A DNA stretch of 64,000 nucleotides from Pseudomonas synxantha BG33R (GCF_000263715.2 NZ_CM001514.1:4653674-4717673), one strand, 5' to 3'. Counted from the first letter of the stretch, positions 16,976 to 26,160 are shown. Translations and numbers: made by a program. Notes: a model not told the origin generated them from the sequence alone.

Positions 16976-17697
16976 GCCGCGGTATCCGGCTTGTGCGCGA
17001 CAAAGCGCATCATCCACTCCGCCACGGTTGCGCCGTGGTGGTCGCGGTCCAGGCTGGCAACGCCGTTGGTGTAGACCTGTTCCCCCAGGGTTGTTTGAAG
17101 AATCTCCAACAACTCGCGGGAATAGTCCTGGACAAATTCGGGGTGCCCCTGAAAGCACAACACCTGGTCACCGATGTGGTAAGCGGCAATCGGGCAAAAC
17201 TCACTGGAGGCAATGACCGTGGCATTTTCCGGCAAGGTAGTGACCTGATCCTGATGGCTGATCAATAGCGTCAGTTCCGGCACCTGGGGGCTCATCCATG
17301 GGGCCTTGGCATCCAGCTTGTAATCATGGATGCCCATTCCCCAGCCTTGGCTCGCGCGTTCAGTCTTGCCACCGAGCAGCAATGCCAGGAGTTGATGACC
17401 GAAGCAGATACCCAGCAGCTTGTCACCACGCTCGTAGCGCTTGAGCACATAGGTCTTGAGGGTCTGGATCCAGGGGTCAGTGCCGAACGAGTCGGCCTTG
17501 CTGCCGGTGATCAGGTACGCGTCAAACACCTCGTCATCCGGCGGGTATTCGCCCTGCACCACGTTGTAGACGACAAATTCGGCGGCAATCGGTTGCTTGG
17601 CGAACAGGCGCTTGAACATCTGCCCGTAACCTTGGTACTGATCGATCAAGCCTGGACGCAGGATATCGGTTTCCAGGATGCAGACGCGTAGCGACAT
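16972..17697 (-). CDS. Class I glutamine amidotransferase (GMP synthase-like)
   Basis: The 241-residue protein is a stand-alone glutaminase-type domain. The nucleophile Cys98 is in 'GICFGHQ', and His185 and Glu187 are in 'FQGHPEFVQDY'. Similar proteins are annotated as GMP synthase-like amidotransferases, and some hydrolyse gamma-glutamyl amides. No synthetase partner is adjacent, so its acceptor is unknown. The last 4 bases overlap the 3' end of the corA-type gene. Confidence 0.9.
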   Translation of the reverse strand: MSLRVCILETDILRPGLIDQYQGYGQMFKRLFAKQPIAAEFVVYNVVQGEYPPDDEVFDAYLITGSKADSFGTDPWIQTLKTYVLKRYERGDKLLGICFGHQLLALLLGGKTERASQGWGMGIHDYKLDAKAPWMSPQVPELTLLISHQDQVTTLPENATVIASSEFCPIAAYHIGDQVLCFQGHPEFVQDYSRELLEILQTTLGEQVYTNGVASLDRDHHGATVAEWMMRFVAHKPDTAA

Positions 17698-17762
17698 AAA
17701 AAATACCTGACACGGCGATGGGAATATTGCACACCCCAGAGCCTGCCTTGAAATACACCCTC

Positions 17763-17783
17763 AAGGCAAGCTCCGCTCCCACA
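17763..17783 (-). repeat. Partial REP core
   Basis: The half-sequence GGCAAGCTCCGCTCCCACA looks like one REP arm without its partner. It lies between the amidotransferase start and the fadB-like stop. Confidence 0.5.
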
Positions 17784-17789
17784 TTTTGC

Positions 17790-19937
17790 TCAGCCGAACA
17801 CTTCGCCCTGTGCCGCTTTCTCCAGCAACAACGCCGGTGGCGAGAAGCGCTCCCCATACTCTTCGGCCAAATAACGAGCGCGGGCGACAAAATCGTTCAG
17901 CCCGTATTGGTTGATAAACTGCAGCGCGCCGCCACTCCACGCGGCAAAGCCGATGCCGAAGATCGAACCGACGTTGGCGTCAGCCGTGGACATCAACACG
18001 CCCTCCTCCACGCAGCGCACGGTTTCGATGGCCTGGATAAACAGCAAGCGGTCGCGCACGTCCTGGGGTGAAATTCGATTGCCGGGCCGTTCGAACCGGG
18101 TTTTCAACTCTGGCCACAGGTGCTTCTGGCCACCGGCGGGGTAATCGTAAAAACCGCCGCCCGCCGCCTTGCCGGTGCGCTTGTATTCATTCACCAGCAA
18201 ATCAATCACTGCCGTCGCCGGATGGTTCGGCAGGGCCTTGCCTTCGGCCTGCAGATCCTTGGCGGTTTGCTGTCGGATATGGCTCATCAGGCTGAGGGAC
18301 ACTTCATCGGACACCGCCAGCGGCCCCACCGGCATCCCGGCCTTGCGCGCTTCGGTCTCGATCATCGGCGCGGCCACGCCTTCGCCGAGCATGGCAATGC
18401 CTTCGTTGGTGAAGGTGCCGAAGACCCGCGAGGTGAAGAAGCCACGGCTGTCGTTGACCACAATCGGGGTTTTCTTGATTTGCAGGACGAAATCGAAACC
18501 GCGGGCCAGGGTCTCGTCGCTGGTGTGGGTGCCTTTGATGATTTCCACCAGGGGCATCTTGTCCACGGGGCTGAAGAAGTGCAGGCCGATAAACCTGGAT
18601 GGGGCCGGCACCGCCGTGGCCAGGCCGCTGATGGGCAAGGTGGAAGTGTTGGAGGCGATCACCGCATCGGCACCGACCACGCTTTGCGCAGCCGCCGTGA
18701 CCCTGGCCTTGAGTTCGCGCTCTTCGAACACGGCCTCGATGATCAGGTCACAGCCGGCCAGGTCAGCGTCATCCTGCGTAGGGTGAATGCGCGCCAGGAT
18801 GGCTTCGCGCTGTTCGGCGGTCAATTGCCCACGGCTGACTTTCTTGTCCAGCAAGGCAGAGCTATGGGCTTTGCCTTTTTCGGCGGCGGCGAGATTGATG
18901 TCTTTGAGCACCACCTCGACCCCCGCACAGGCACTGACATAGGCGATGCCCGCACCCATCATCCCGGCGCCGAGTACACCGAGCTTACGGGTGACATGAG
19001 GGGCAAAACCCTGTGGGCGTGAGCTGCCGGCGTTGATTTCATTGAGCTGAAACCAGAAGGTGCCGATCATGTTTTTCGCCACTTGCCCGGTCACCAGTTC
19101 GGTGAAGTAGCGGGTTTCGATCAGGTGTGCGGTGTCGAAATCCACCTGGGCACCTTCGACGGCGGCGCAGAGGATTTTCTCGGGTGCCGGGAAGCAGCCA
19201 TTGGTTTTACTGCGCAAAATCGACGGGGCAATGGCGAGCATCTGCGCGACTTTGGGGTTGGACGGCGTGCCGCCAGGGATCTGATACCCCTTGTTGTCCC
19301 AGGGTTGCCTGGCCTCGGGATTGGCGAGAATCCACGCACGGGACTTGCTCAGCAGTTGCTCGCGATCGGCTGCCAGTGCATCAATCAAGCCGGCTTGCAG
19401 GGCCTGGGCTGGCCGGACTTTTTTGCCTTCGAGCAAATACGGCAAGGCTTTTTCCAGGCCCAGCATCCGCACCATGCGCACCACCCCGCCGCCGCCCGGC
19501 AACAGGCCAAGGGTGACTTCGGGCAGGCCCAACTGTACGGACTTGTCGTCCAGCGCGACCCGATGATGGCAGGCCAGGCAAATTTCCCAGCCGCCGCCCA
19601 GGGCCGCGCCATTGATCGCGGCCACCACCGGCTTGCCGAGGGTTTCCAGGCGGCGTAACTGCGCCTTCAACACCAGCACGCTGTCATGGAAATCCTTGGC
19701 GTGGGCCTTGTCGACCTTGATCAGTTCATTGAGATCGCCACCGGCAAAAAAGGTCTTCTTGGCCGAGGTGATCACCACCCCGGCAATCTGGTCCTTTTCT
19801 GCTTCCAGGCGCGTGACGGTCGCCGCCATCGCTTCGCGGTAGACGGCGTTCATGGTGTTGGCGCTCTGGCCGGGCATGTCCAGGGTCAGTACCACGATCT
19901 GGTCCTGGCCTTTTTCGTAACGAATGGCATCGGTCAT
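17790..19937 (-). CDS. FadB-like multifunctional enoyl-CoA hydratase / 3-hydroxyacyl-CoA dehydrogenase
   Basis: The 715-residue enzyme carries out hydration and NAD-dependent oxidation steps of beta-oxidation. The N-terminal crotonase domain (about 1-190) has 'FFAGGDLNELI' and 'LPEVTLGLLPGGGG'. The dehydrogenase domain follows with 'LGVLGAGMMGAGIAY' near residue 318 and 'GLHFFSPVDKMPLVEII' near residue 450. The ATG at 19937 follows AAGGA by 8 bases; an open extension to 20177 overlaps the thiolase gene and is not real. It is co-transcribed with the thiolase 16 bases upstream. It is the counterpart of the PA1737-type gene of P. aeruginosa rather than of fadB of the fadBA5 operon. Confidence 0.93.
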   Translation of the reverse strand: MTDAIRYEKGQDQIVVLTLDMPGQSANTMNAVYREAMAATVTRLEAEKDQIAGVVITSAKKTFFAGGDLNELIKVDKAHAKDFHDSVLVLKAQLRRLETLGKPVVAAINGAALGGGWEICLACHHRVALDDKSVQLGLPEVTLGLLPGGGGVVRMVRMLGLEKALPYLLEGKKVRPAQALQAGLIDALAADREQLLSKSRAWILANPEARQPWDNKGYQIPGGTPSNPKVAQMLAIAPSILRSKTNGCFPAPEKILCAAVEGAQVDFDTAHLIETRYFTELVTGQVAKNMIGTFWFQLNEINAGSSRPQGFAPHVTRKLGVLGAGMMGAGIAYVSACAGVEVVLKDINLAAAEKGKAHSSALLDKKVSRGQLTAEQREAILARIHPTQDDADLAGCDLIIEAVFEERELKARVTAAAQSVVGADAVIASNTSTLPISGLATAVPAPSRFIGLHFFSPVDKMPLVEIIKGTHTSDETLARGFDFVLQIKKTPIVVNDSRGFFTSRVFGTFTNEGIAMLGEGVAAPMIETEARKAGMPVGPLAVSDEVSLSLMSHIRQQTAKDLQAEGKALPNHPATAVIDLLVNEYKRTGKAAGGGFYDYPAGGQKHLWPELKTRFERPGNRISPQDVRDRLLFIQAIETVRCVEEGVLMSTADANVGSIFGIGFAAWSGGALQFINQYGLNDFVARARYLAEEYGERFSPPALLLEKAAQGEVFG

Positions 19938-19953
19938 GACAAATTCCTTGGGC

Positions 19954-21159
19954 TCAGAGGCGTTCGATGATGGTGGCGATACCCATGCCACCGCCGACAC
20001 ACAGGGTGGCCAGGCCGTAGCGTTGCTGGCGCACCTCCAGCTCGTCGAGCAAGGTGCCGAGGATTGCGCAACCGGTGGCGCCCAACGGGTGACCCATGGC
20101 GATGGAGCCGCCGTTGACGTTGACCCGTGCGGCGTCGATGCCCATGTCTTTGATGAACTTGAGCACCACCGAGGCAAACGCTTCGTTGACTTCGAACAGG
20201 TCGATGTCTTCTACCCGCAGGCCGGCCTTGGCCAGTGCCTTGCGGGTCGCCGGTGCGGGGCCGGTGAGCATGATGGTCGGGTCGGTGCTGGTGACTGCCG
20301 TGGCGACAATGCGCGCCCGCGGTTGCAGGCCCAACTCGCGCCCCTTGGCCTCGGAGCCGATCAACATCAATGCCGCGCCATCAACGATGCCGGAGCTGTT
20401 GCCCGGCGTGTGCACATGGTCAATGCGTTCCACATGGCTGTAGACCCGCAGCGCGGTGGCGTCAAAGCCCATCTGGCCCATCATTTCGAAGCTGGGCTTG
20501 AGCTTGCCCAAGCCTTCAAGGGTGGAGTCGCCACGGATAAATTCGTCATGATCCAGCAGCACGATGCCGTTCTGATCCTGCACCGCGATCAGCGACTTGC
20601 TGAAGGAACCGTCCGCTCGGGCCCTGGCGGCTTTCTGTTGCGACAGCAGGGCAAAGCTGTCCACATCCTGGCGAGTGAACCCTTCCAGCGTGGCAATCAG
20701 GTCAGCGCCAATACCTTGAGGGGTGAAGTGGCTGTGCATATTGGTTTGCGGGTCGAGCACCCAGGCGCCGCCATCGCTGCCCATGGGCACGCGGGACATG
20801 GATTCGACGCCACCCACCACGACCAGATCTTCGAAGCCGGAACGCACTTTCATTGCCCCCAGGTTGACCGCTTCCAGCCCCGAGGCGCAGAAGCGATTGA
20901 CCTGGACGCCGGCGACGCTGATGTCCCAGTCAGCCACCAGGGCGGCGGTCTTGGCGATATCGGCGCCCTGGTCGCCCACCGGCGTGACGCAGCCCAGGAC
21001 AATGTCATCCACTTGGCGGGTGTCGAGGTCGCTGCGTTGTGCCAGCGCCGTGAGCAAGCCGGCCACCAGGTTTACCGGTTTGACGCTGTGCAAGGCACCA
21101 TCGGCCTTGCCTTTGCCCCGGGGCGTGCGTATCGCATCAAAGATCAAAGCTTGGGTCAT
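19954..21159 (-). CDS. Acetyl-CoA C-acyltransferase (thiolase)
   Basis: The 401-residue thiolase cleaves 3-ketoacyl-CoA to acetyl-CoA in beta-oxidation. The nucleophile Cys is in '[11 protein letters not shown]' near residue 90, the His in '[11 protein letters not shown]' near residue 352, and the second Cys in 'TLCVGGGMG' near residue 386. It is the first gene of a two-gene operon with the FadB-like enzyme, the gene pair PA1736-PA1737 in P. aeruginosa. The start [13 protein letters not shown] fits the family. Confidence 0.94.
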   Translation of the reverse strand: MTQALIFDAIRTPRGKGKADGALHSVKPVNLVAGLLTALAQRSDLDTRQVDDIVLGCVTPVGDQGADIAKTAALVADWDISVAGVQVNRFCASGLEAVNLGAMKVRSGFEDLVVVGGVESMSRVPMGSDGGAWVLDPQTNMHSHFTPQGIGADLIATLEGFTRQDVDSFALLSQQKAARARADGSFSKSLIAVQDQNGIVLLDHDEFIRGDSTLEGLGKLKPSFEMMGQMGFDATALRVYSHVERIDHVHTPGNSSGIVDGAALMLIGSEAKGRELGLQPRARIVATAVTSTDPTIMLTGPAPATRKALAKAGLRVEDIDLFEVNEAFASVVLKFIKDMGIDAARVNVNGGSIAMGHPLGATGCAILGTLLDELEVRQQRYGLATLCVGGGMGIATIIERL

Positions 21160-21550
21160 GACATCCTCGAACCGCTGTGGGTGTATGCCCCTACCTTAGG
21201 CCCGATTGACACGGTTTCAATGACGGATGCGCTCATTGCTTTTGACCCCCTCGCTCGGACGAACGGTAGGTAGCTACGGGAATTACCTGATTAATCGTTT
21301 TAGCTGTCTAGCCCTAGGGCTCGCGCCAAGATGGCAATAAGCCTCATGCCGTTTTTAGCGCAAATGCTGATTAGTTGATATGAAATGGATCTAAGCGAAG
21401 AAGATCGGGCGCTCTAAGGTTGAACCTGTAGGACACTGCTGCCGGGTTTTGCTGGAGCAGTTGTAAGAAAAGTGCAATGTCATCTCGCGATACTGAAATA
21501 AACCGGCACGCATTTGACGCTCAGGAATAACAACAAATAGGCAGTCAGCC
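21160..21550. promoter_or_regulatory. Upstream and leader region of the thiolase operon and of the 31-residue peptide
   Basis: This 391-base stretch carries no gene above 35 codons that I can support. It includes the minus-strand promoter region of the thiolase operon and, on the plus strand, a long possible leader for the small peptide gene, with the short inverted block GCCCTAGGGC at 21311-21320. Base composition is closer to coding-adjacent DNA than random spacer, so a structured leader is possible. Confidence 0.3.
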
Positions 21551-21646
21551 ATGTTCAAACATTCGAAAGTACGTCAGGCGGGACTTATTCTGTTCGCCAC
21601 CACACTGATTCTGATCTTGCCCAATTTAACCAAGGTTATCGGGTGA
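21551..21646 (+). CDS. 31-residue single-pass membrane peptide
   Basis: ATG at 21551 to TGA at 21644-21646 encodes a basic N-terminus (MFKHSKVRQAG), a hydrophobic helix of about 14 residues rich in Leu, Ile and Thr, and the closing 'PNLTKVIG'. An AGG lies 9 bases before the start. The pattern of charged start, one helix and short polar tail is that of small inner-membrane regulators or subunits such as KdpF-like peptides. I believe close relatives occur in other Pseudomonas, but I could not check this. Function is unknown. Confidence 0.6.
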   Translation: MFKHSKVRQAGLILFATTLILILPNLTKVIG

Positions 21647-21809
21647 CGATCCAGCATCCGGTCTTCGTGCTCACACAGCATCGGGCCAGCAGCGTTTGGC
21701 AGCACCTGCCGGGATATTGCGCTTAGCGTTCCCGTTGCGGGCGCTGTCTTTTTACCTGTGCGTTTCGGGTATCTTGTGCGCTATCGCCATTTATCGTCGG
21801 GCCTGTGCC

Positions 21810-22616
21810 GTGAAACTGATCCTCGCTTTTTTTACTGCTTTGCTGAGCCTACCCGCTGCGGCTGCGCAATTGACCATTGAGCTGGACCACGCCAGCAAGA
21901 CCTGGCAGACCGCGCAGTTGCTCAAGCACCCCGAGGCGCAGGACGTACAAATCGTCGACGACGTGTCTTACAAGCGCAACATGACCTATCGCGCGGTGCC
22001 CCTGGCGGTACTCCTGCCGGGCCTGAAGCCTGCGAACCACCTGCAAGCCGTTGCCCTTGATGGCTTTGCCGCCGAACTCACCGCCGCGCCCTTGTTGGAA
22101 AAAACCGGTGCACGCGCCTGGCTGGCCGTGGAAGACCCGGCCCATCCGTGGCCGGCGCTGGCGCAAGGCAAACCCAGCGCCGGCCCGTTTTACCTGGTAT
22201 GGACCAACCCCCAAGCCGGGCACATCAGCCCGGAACAATGGCCCTTCCAGATTTCCACGATCAAGCAATTGCAGACGGTCGCCGAGCGCTTTCCAGCGTT
22301 GCTGCCCGACCCGAAGCTGGCGGCGGATGACCCGGTGAACCAAGGCTTTGCGTTATTCCAGAAGAACTGCCTGGCTTGCCATCGCCTCAATGGTGCCGGC
22401 GATGCGCAAATGGGGCCGGACCTGAATATTCCCTATAACCCGACCGAGTATTTCGGCGGCGATTTCCTCAAGCGCTACATCCGCGAGCCACAAAGCCTGA
22501 GGCACTGGTCACAGGCCAAGATGCCGGCGTTTGCGGCCAGCGTGTTGCCAGACCACGAGCTGGATTTGCTGGTGGGGTATTTGCAGCATATGGCGGGGCG
22601 TAAACAGCAACCTTAA
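21810..22616 (+). CDS. Periplasmic mono-heme cytochrome c with an N-terminal accessory domain
   Basis: The GTG at 21810 gives 268 residues starting with the signal peptide 'MKLILAFFTALLSLPAAAA'. The N-terminal part (about 20-170) resembles the molybdopterin-oxidoreductase-like or 'cytochrome-associated' beta domain with 'GPFYLVWTNP'. The C-terminal 80 residues hold the heme site CLACH (near residue 195) and a Met ligand candidate in 'AKMPAFAA'. The upstream in-frame start at 21696 would spoil the signal peptide. The electron partner is not evident from neighbours. Confidence 0.82.
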   Translation: MKLILAFFTALLSLPAAAAQLTIELDHASKTWQTAQLLKHPEAQDVQIVDDVSYKRNMTYRAVPLAVLLPGLKPANHLQAVALDGFAAELTAAPLLEKTGARAWLAVEDPAHPWPALAQGKPSAGPFYLVWTNPQAGHISPEQWPFQISTIKQLQTVAERFPALLPDPKLAADDPVNQGFALFQKNCLACHRLNGAGDAQMGPDLNIPYNPTEYFGGDFLKRYIREPQSLRHWSQAKMPAFAASVLPDHELDLLVGYLQHMAGRKQQP

Positions 22617-22650
22617 GCCTCCCACATCTGGCCTGCTGTGCTCAGGAAGT

Positions 22651-23451
22651 TTATTGCTGCTGCACGGAAACCAAGGTCGGGGCTACAAATACCTTGGCAT
22701 GCATCTGCTCATGCCCACCGCCGCGGCGCATACCGCGTACCGGGCAGGCGTCGAGGTAGTCCAGGCCCACGGCGAGCTTCAAGTGCCGCTCCGGACGGGC
22801 CAGTTGGTTGGTCACGTCAAAGCTGTACCAGGCGCCATCCAGCCAGGCTTCGGCCCAGGCATGGCTGGCCAGGTGCGCGCTGTCTTCGGTGTACAAATAC
22901 CCCGACACATACCGCGCAGCAATCCCCAGGCTGCGCGCGCAGGCCAGGAATGCATGGGTGTGGTCCTGGCACACGCCCGCCGCGCCCGCGAAGGCTTGGG
23001 CGGCGCAGGTATCGACGGCAGTCGCACCTGGCGTGTAGATCATCGCCTGGTTGAGGGCCTGCATCAGGTCGATCAACGCCGTACGGTCGCGACGCTGATG
23101 GCAGTGTTGTTCGGCAAACCGGCGCAAGGCTTCGTCGGGCTCGGTCAGGCGCGTGCTGCGCAAAAACGGAAAGGGCGACTGGCTTTCGTGCTCGGCCTCG
23201 CGCAACTCATCAATTTCTACCTGGCCGCGGGCGCCGATGATGATGGCGTCGTGGGGTTCATCCAGGGTCAGCACATGCAGGATGTTGCCGAAGGGGTCCA
23301 CTTGGGCGCGCACCGGGCGCGGCAGGTCGAGTTGCCAGCTGAGCACGTGCTGGCGCTCACTGTCGTGGGGTGTAAGGCGCAGGTATTGAATGCTGGCACG
23401 TACCTGGTCTTCGTAGTGGTAGGTGGTTTCGTGGCTGATGGAGAGTCTCAT
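22651..23451 (-). CDS. Transglutaminase-like cysteine protease-fold protein (operon with alpha-E and ATP-grasp)
   Basis: The 266-residue protein starts 'MRLSISHETTYHYE', the usual N-terminal beta domain, and has the transglutaminase core with Cys in 'GVCQDHTHAFLACAR' near residue 160, His in 'SHAWAEAWL' near residue 200, and Asp in 'WYSFDVTNQL'. The triad appears complete. It is the third gene of a conserved set: ATP-grasp, alpha-E, transglutaminase. The start overlaps the alpha-E stop by 4 bases. The set has been predicted to make and cut a peptide-like amide product; no product is known to me. Confidence 0.9.
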   Translation of the reverse strand: MRLSISHETTYHYEDQVRASIQYLRLTPHDSERQHVLSWQLDLPRPVRAQVDPFGNILHVLTLDEPHDAIIIGARGQVEIDELREAEHESQSPFPFLRSTRLTEPDEALRRFAEQHCHQRRDRTALIDLMQALNQAMIYTPGATAVDTCAAQAFAGAAGVCQDHTHAFLACARSLGIAARYVSGYLYTEDSAHLASHAWAEAWLDGAWYSFDVTNQLARPERHLKLAVGLDYLDACPVRGMRRGGGHEQMHAKVFVAPTLVSVQQQ

Positions 23452-24395
23452 GCCGCCTCCAGGTAGGAACTGTAGATGGCGTCGCCCAACTGGCGGACCA
23501 AGGGGATAAAGTCGGTCAGCCAGGCGTGCAGGCCTTCCTCAAGGATTTCGTCGATGGCGGTGAAGCGCAGGCGCGCATCCATCTCGGCGGCCAGGCGCTG
23601 GGCCGGGCGGCCGTTGAGGCCGGGCAGGCTGGCGAGGATCTGGTCGATCTCTTCACTGCACGCCCGCAGTGAACGCGGGACATCAGCACGTAATAGCAGC
23701 AGCTCGGCAACCTGCCGGGCACCTGGGGCATCACGATAAATTTCGGTGTACGCCTCAAATGACGACAGCGCACGCAGCAATGCGCTCCACTGGTAATACG
23801 CGTGAGCGGTGCCATCGCTGACCGCCGCCTGGTCGCCGGCCATTTCATAGCGGGCATCCAGCAGGCGCAGGGTGTTATCGGCGCGCTCGATAAAGGTACC
23901 CAGGCGGATAAAGCGGAAGGCATCGTTACGCATGATGGTGCCGTAGGTGGCGCCGCGGAACAGGTGGGAACGCTCCTTGACCCACTCACAAAACCGGCTC
24001 ATACCGTAGTGGCTCAGCCCTTGCTGGGCGATGTCACGAATGTCCAGCCAAGTGGCGTTGATGTTTTCCCACATGTCGGCGGTAATACGCCCACGCACCG
24101 CATGGGCGCTGGCCCGCGCGGCGCCAAGGCAGCTGTAGATGCTGGCCGGGTTGGCCGCATCCAGCGCGAAAAAATGCAGCAGGCGTTCGGCATGAAGTTC
24201 GCCATGACGCTCGTGATAATCCTCCAGCGTGCCGGTGATCAACAACGGCATGGCCAGTTCGTGCAGGCCATCGCCGCGCCCATCCTGGGGCATCAGCGAC
24301 AGCGAATAGCTGACATCCAGCATACGCGCGAGGTTTTCTGCGCGTTCCAGATAGCGAGACATCCAGTACAAATCCGAGGCAGTTCTACTCAGCAT
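23448..24395 (-). CDS. Alpha-E domain protein
   Basis: The 315-residue, almost wholly helical protein starts 'MLSRTASDLYWMSRYLERAEN', the signature of the alpha-E domain. It carries conserved acidic and Arg residues in helices but no known catalytic motif. It lies between the ATP-grasp and transglutaminase genes and is thought to work with the ATP-grasp enzyme. The 4-base overlap at its end and the 4-base gap at its start show tight coupling. Confidence 0.9.
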   Translation of the reverse strand: MLSRTASDLYWMSRYLERAENLARMLDVSYSLSLMPQDGRGDGLHELAMPLLITGTLEDYHERHGELHAERLLHFFALDAANPASIYSCLGAARASAHAVRGRITADMWENINATWLDIRDIAQQGLSHYGMSRFCEWVKERSHLFRGATYGTIMRNDAFRFIRLGTFIERADNTLRLLDARYEMAGDQAAVSDGTAHAYYQWSALLRALSSFEAYTEIYRDAPGARQVAELLLLRADVPRSLRACSEEIDQILASLPGLNGRPAQRLAAEMDARLRFTAIDEILEEGLHAWLTDFIPLVRQLGDAIYSSYLEAA

Positions 24396-24399
24396 GGCA

Positions 24400-25809
24400 T
24401 CAGTCCTCGACCACCCAGGTGTCCTTGGTGCCGCCGCCCTGAGACGAGTTGACCACCAGCGAACCTTCGCGCAGCGCCACGCGGGTCAGGCCGCCAGGCA
24501 CCACCCGGGTTTCCTTGCCGGACAACACGAACGGGCGCAGGTCGATATGCCGGGGCGCGATACCGTTTTCGACGAAGGTCGGGCAGGTGGATAAGCACAG
24601 GGTCGGCTGTGCGATATAGGCGTGGGGCTTGGCCTTGATACGCGCACGGAACGCTTCGATTTCGGCCGTCGTGGACGCCGGGCCAACCAACATGCCGTAG
24701 CCACCGGAGCCCTGGGTTTCCTTGACCACCAGGTCGGGCAGATTAGCCAGTACGTGGGACAGTTCGTCAGGCTTGCGGCATTGAAAGGTCGGAACGTTCT
24801 GCAGGATCGGTTCTTCATCCAGGTAGAAACGAATCATTTCTGTCACGAACGGATACACCGATTTATCGTCCGCAACCCCGGTGCCGATGGCATTGGCCAG
24901 CACCACATTGCCACAGCGATAGGCCGCAAGCAGGCCAGGGACTCCGAGCATCGAGTCGGGGTTGAATGCCAACGGGTCGAGGAAGGCATCATCGAGGCGG
25001 CGGTAGATCACATCGACAGCCTTGGGGCCGTCGGTGGTGCGCATGAACACGCGATCATCACGCACAAACAAATCCGCGCCCTCCACCAGTTCCACCCCCA
25101 TTTCCCGGGCCAGGAAGGCATGCTCAAAGAACGCACTGTTGAAGCGCCCCGGGGTCAGTACCACCACGCTGGGGTTATCCAGAGGGCTGGCGCTTTTGAG
25201 GGTATCGAGCAGCAGGTTGGGGTAATGGTCGATGGGCGCGATGCGCTGGGCGGCGAACAACTCGGGGAACAGACGCATCATCATCTTGCGGTCTTCAAGC
25301 ATGTAGCTGACACCGCTGGGCGTGCGCAGGTTGTCTTCCAGCACGTAGTAGGTGCCATCGCCATCACGTACGAGATCTACCCCAGAAATGTGGGAATACA
25401 GATCACGGTGCAGATCCAACCCCTGCATCGCCAACTGGTATTGCTCGTTGGCCAGCACCTGTTCGGCAGGCACGATACCGGCCTTGATGATGCGCTGTTC
25501 GTGATACAGGTCGGCGAGGAACATGTTCAACGCCTTGACCCGCTGGATACATCCACGTTCGACGATCCGCCATTCACTGGCGGGAATACTGCGCGGGATG
25601 GTGTCGAAGGGGATCAGGCGCTCGGTGCCCTGCTCGTCTCCGTAGAGGGTGAAGGTGATGCCGGCGCGGTGGAACAGCAAATCGGCTTCGCGCCGACGCT
25701 GGGCCAGCAGTTCGGCAGGGGTATCGGCCAGCCAGCGGGCGAACTCGCGGTAATGGGCGCGCACCTGCCCTGCCCCATCGTACATTTCATCGTAATAAGT
25801 GCGGATCAT
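24400..25809 (-). CDS. Circularly permuted ATP-grasp type 2 protein
   Basis: The ATG at 25809 gives 469 residues and follows AAGGAG by 7 bases; the open extension to 26121 is not supported. 'YHEQRIIKAGIVP', 'VSGVDLVRDGDGTYYVLEDNLRTPSGVSYML' (a long block around residues 130-165 with Glu-Asp-Asn metal ligands) and 'LVVKETQGSGGYGMLVGP' near residue 380 identify the circularly permuted ATP-grasp family. It should ligate an amine and a carboxylate using ATP. It leads the three-gene operon with alpha-E and transglutaminase. Confidence 0.92.
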   Translation of the reverse strand: MIRTYYDEMYDGAGQVRAHYREFARWLADTPAELLAQRRREADLLFHRAGITFTLYGDEQGTERLIPFDTIPRSIPASEWRIVERGCIQRVKALNMFLADLYHEQRIIKAGIVPAEQVLANEQYQLAMQGLDLHRDLYSHISGVDLVRDGDGTYYVLEDNLRTPSGVSYMLEDRKMMMRLFPELFAAQRIAPIDHYPNLLLDTLKSASPLDNPSVVVLTPGRFNSAFFEHAFLAREMGVELVEGADLFVRDDRVFMRTTDGPKAVDVIYRRLDDAFLDPLAFNPDSMLGVPGLLAAYRCGNVVLANAIGTGVADDKSVYPFVTEMIRFYLDEEPILQNVPTFQCRKPDELSHVLANLPDLVVKETQGSGGYGMLVGPASTTAEIEAFRARIKAKPHAYIAQPTLCLSTCPTFVENGIAPRHIDLRPFVLSGKETRVVPGGLTRVALREGSLVVNSSQGGGTKDTWVVED

Positions 25810-25973
25810 GCCGTACTCCTTGTCACTGGGACGCAAGGACCTTCGCAAGGCCCGTGCCATCGACATAAACACCTGGTTATCAATGAGTTGAATAAACCAA
25901 GCGGTTTCGCCGCACCGTCCTGGTGCGCAGAACGCCCGCTGTGATGTGGAGTGCTTCATTGCAACGCGCGCTT

Positions 25974-25994
25974 TGACTATCAACAGCATAGTCA
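25974..25994. promoter_or_regulatory. Operator-like inverted repeat
   Basis: TGACTAT and ATAGTCA are a perfect inverted pair separated by CAACAGC. The site is 165 bases upstream of the ATP-grasp operon start, in a stretch (25810-26245) with no protein gene. It could bind a dimeric regulator or belong to a promoter on either strand. Confidence 0.35.
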
Positions 25995-26049
25995 GAGTTG
26001 ATTTCACGGCTCGGCGGACACCGCACATAATCGCTTCCATCAGCTGATC

Positions 26050-26160
26050 AGGAGATGTCCTACAGCCAACGCTTTTGCGCAATCGGTAATGTGTTACCTG
26101 TTGTACTGATTTACTCCTCAAGGTTCCCTTTCCGCCACCCTATCCGGGTGGTTTTTTTTG
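26050..26160 (+). ncRNA. Candidate small RNA ending in a strong terminator
   Basis: A strong plus-strand terminator (26134-26160) has no plus-strand gene before it: the nearest genes on both sides run on the minus strand. Upstream of it lie a perfect small hairpin GGTAA-TGTG-TTACC (26085-26098) and an unpaired pyrimidine-rich stretch ending in CCCTTTCC. A transcript of about 110 bases is the simplest explanation. The 5' end is a guess; I could not find a convincing -10/-35 pair. Confidence 0.4.
26134..26160 (+). terminator. Orphan rho-independent terminator
   Basis: CCACCC-TATCC-GGGTGG is followed by eight T. It faces the plus strand between two minus-strand genes, and so marks the end of the candidate sRNA. 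Confidence 0.85.

Noticed and set aside
19924..21273. 449-codon plus-strand frame over the thiolase gene
   Set aside because: It mirrors the thiolase codons and shows no protein family features or ribosome site.
24622..25944. 440-codon plus-strand frame over the ATP-grasp gene
   Set aside because: It is antisense to a gene with a full ATP-grasp pattern and good ribosome site; the frame has no recognisable domain.
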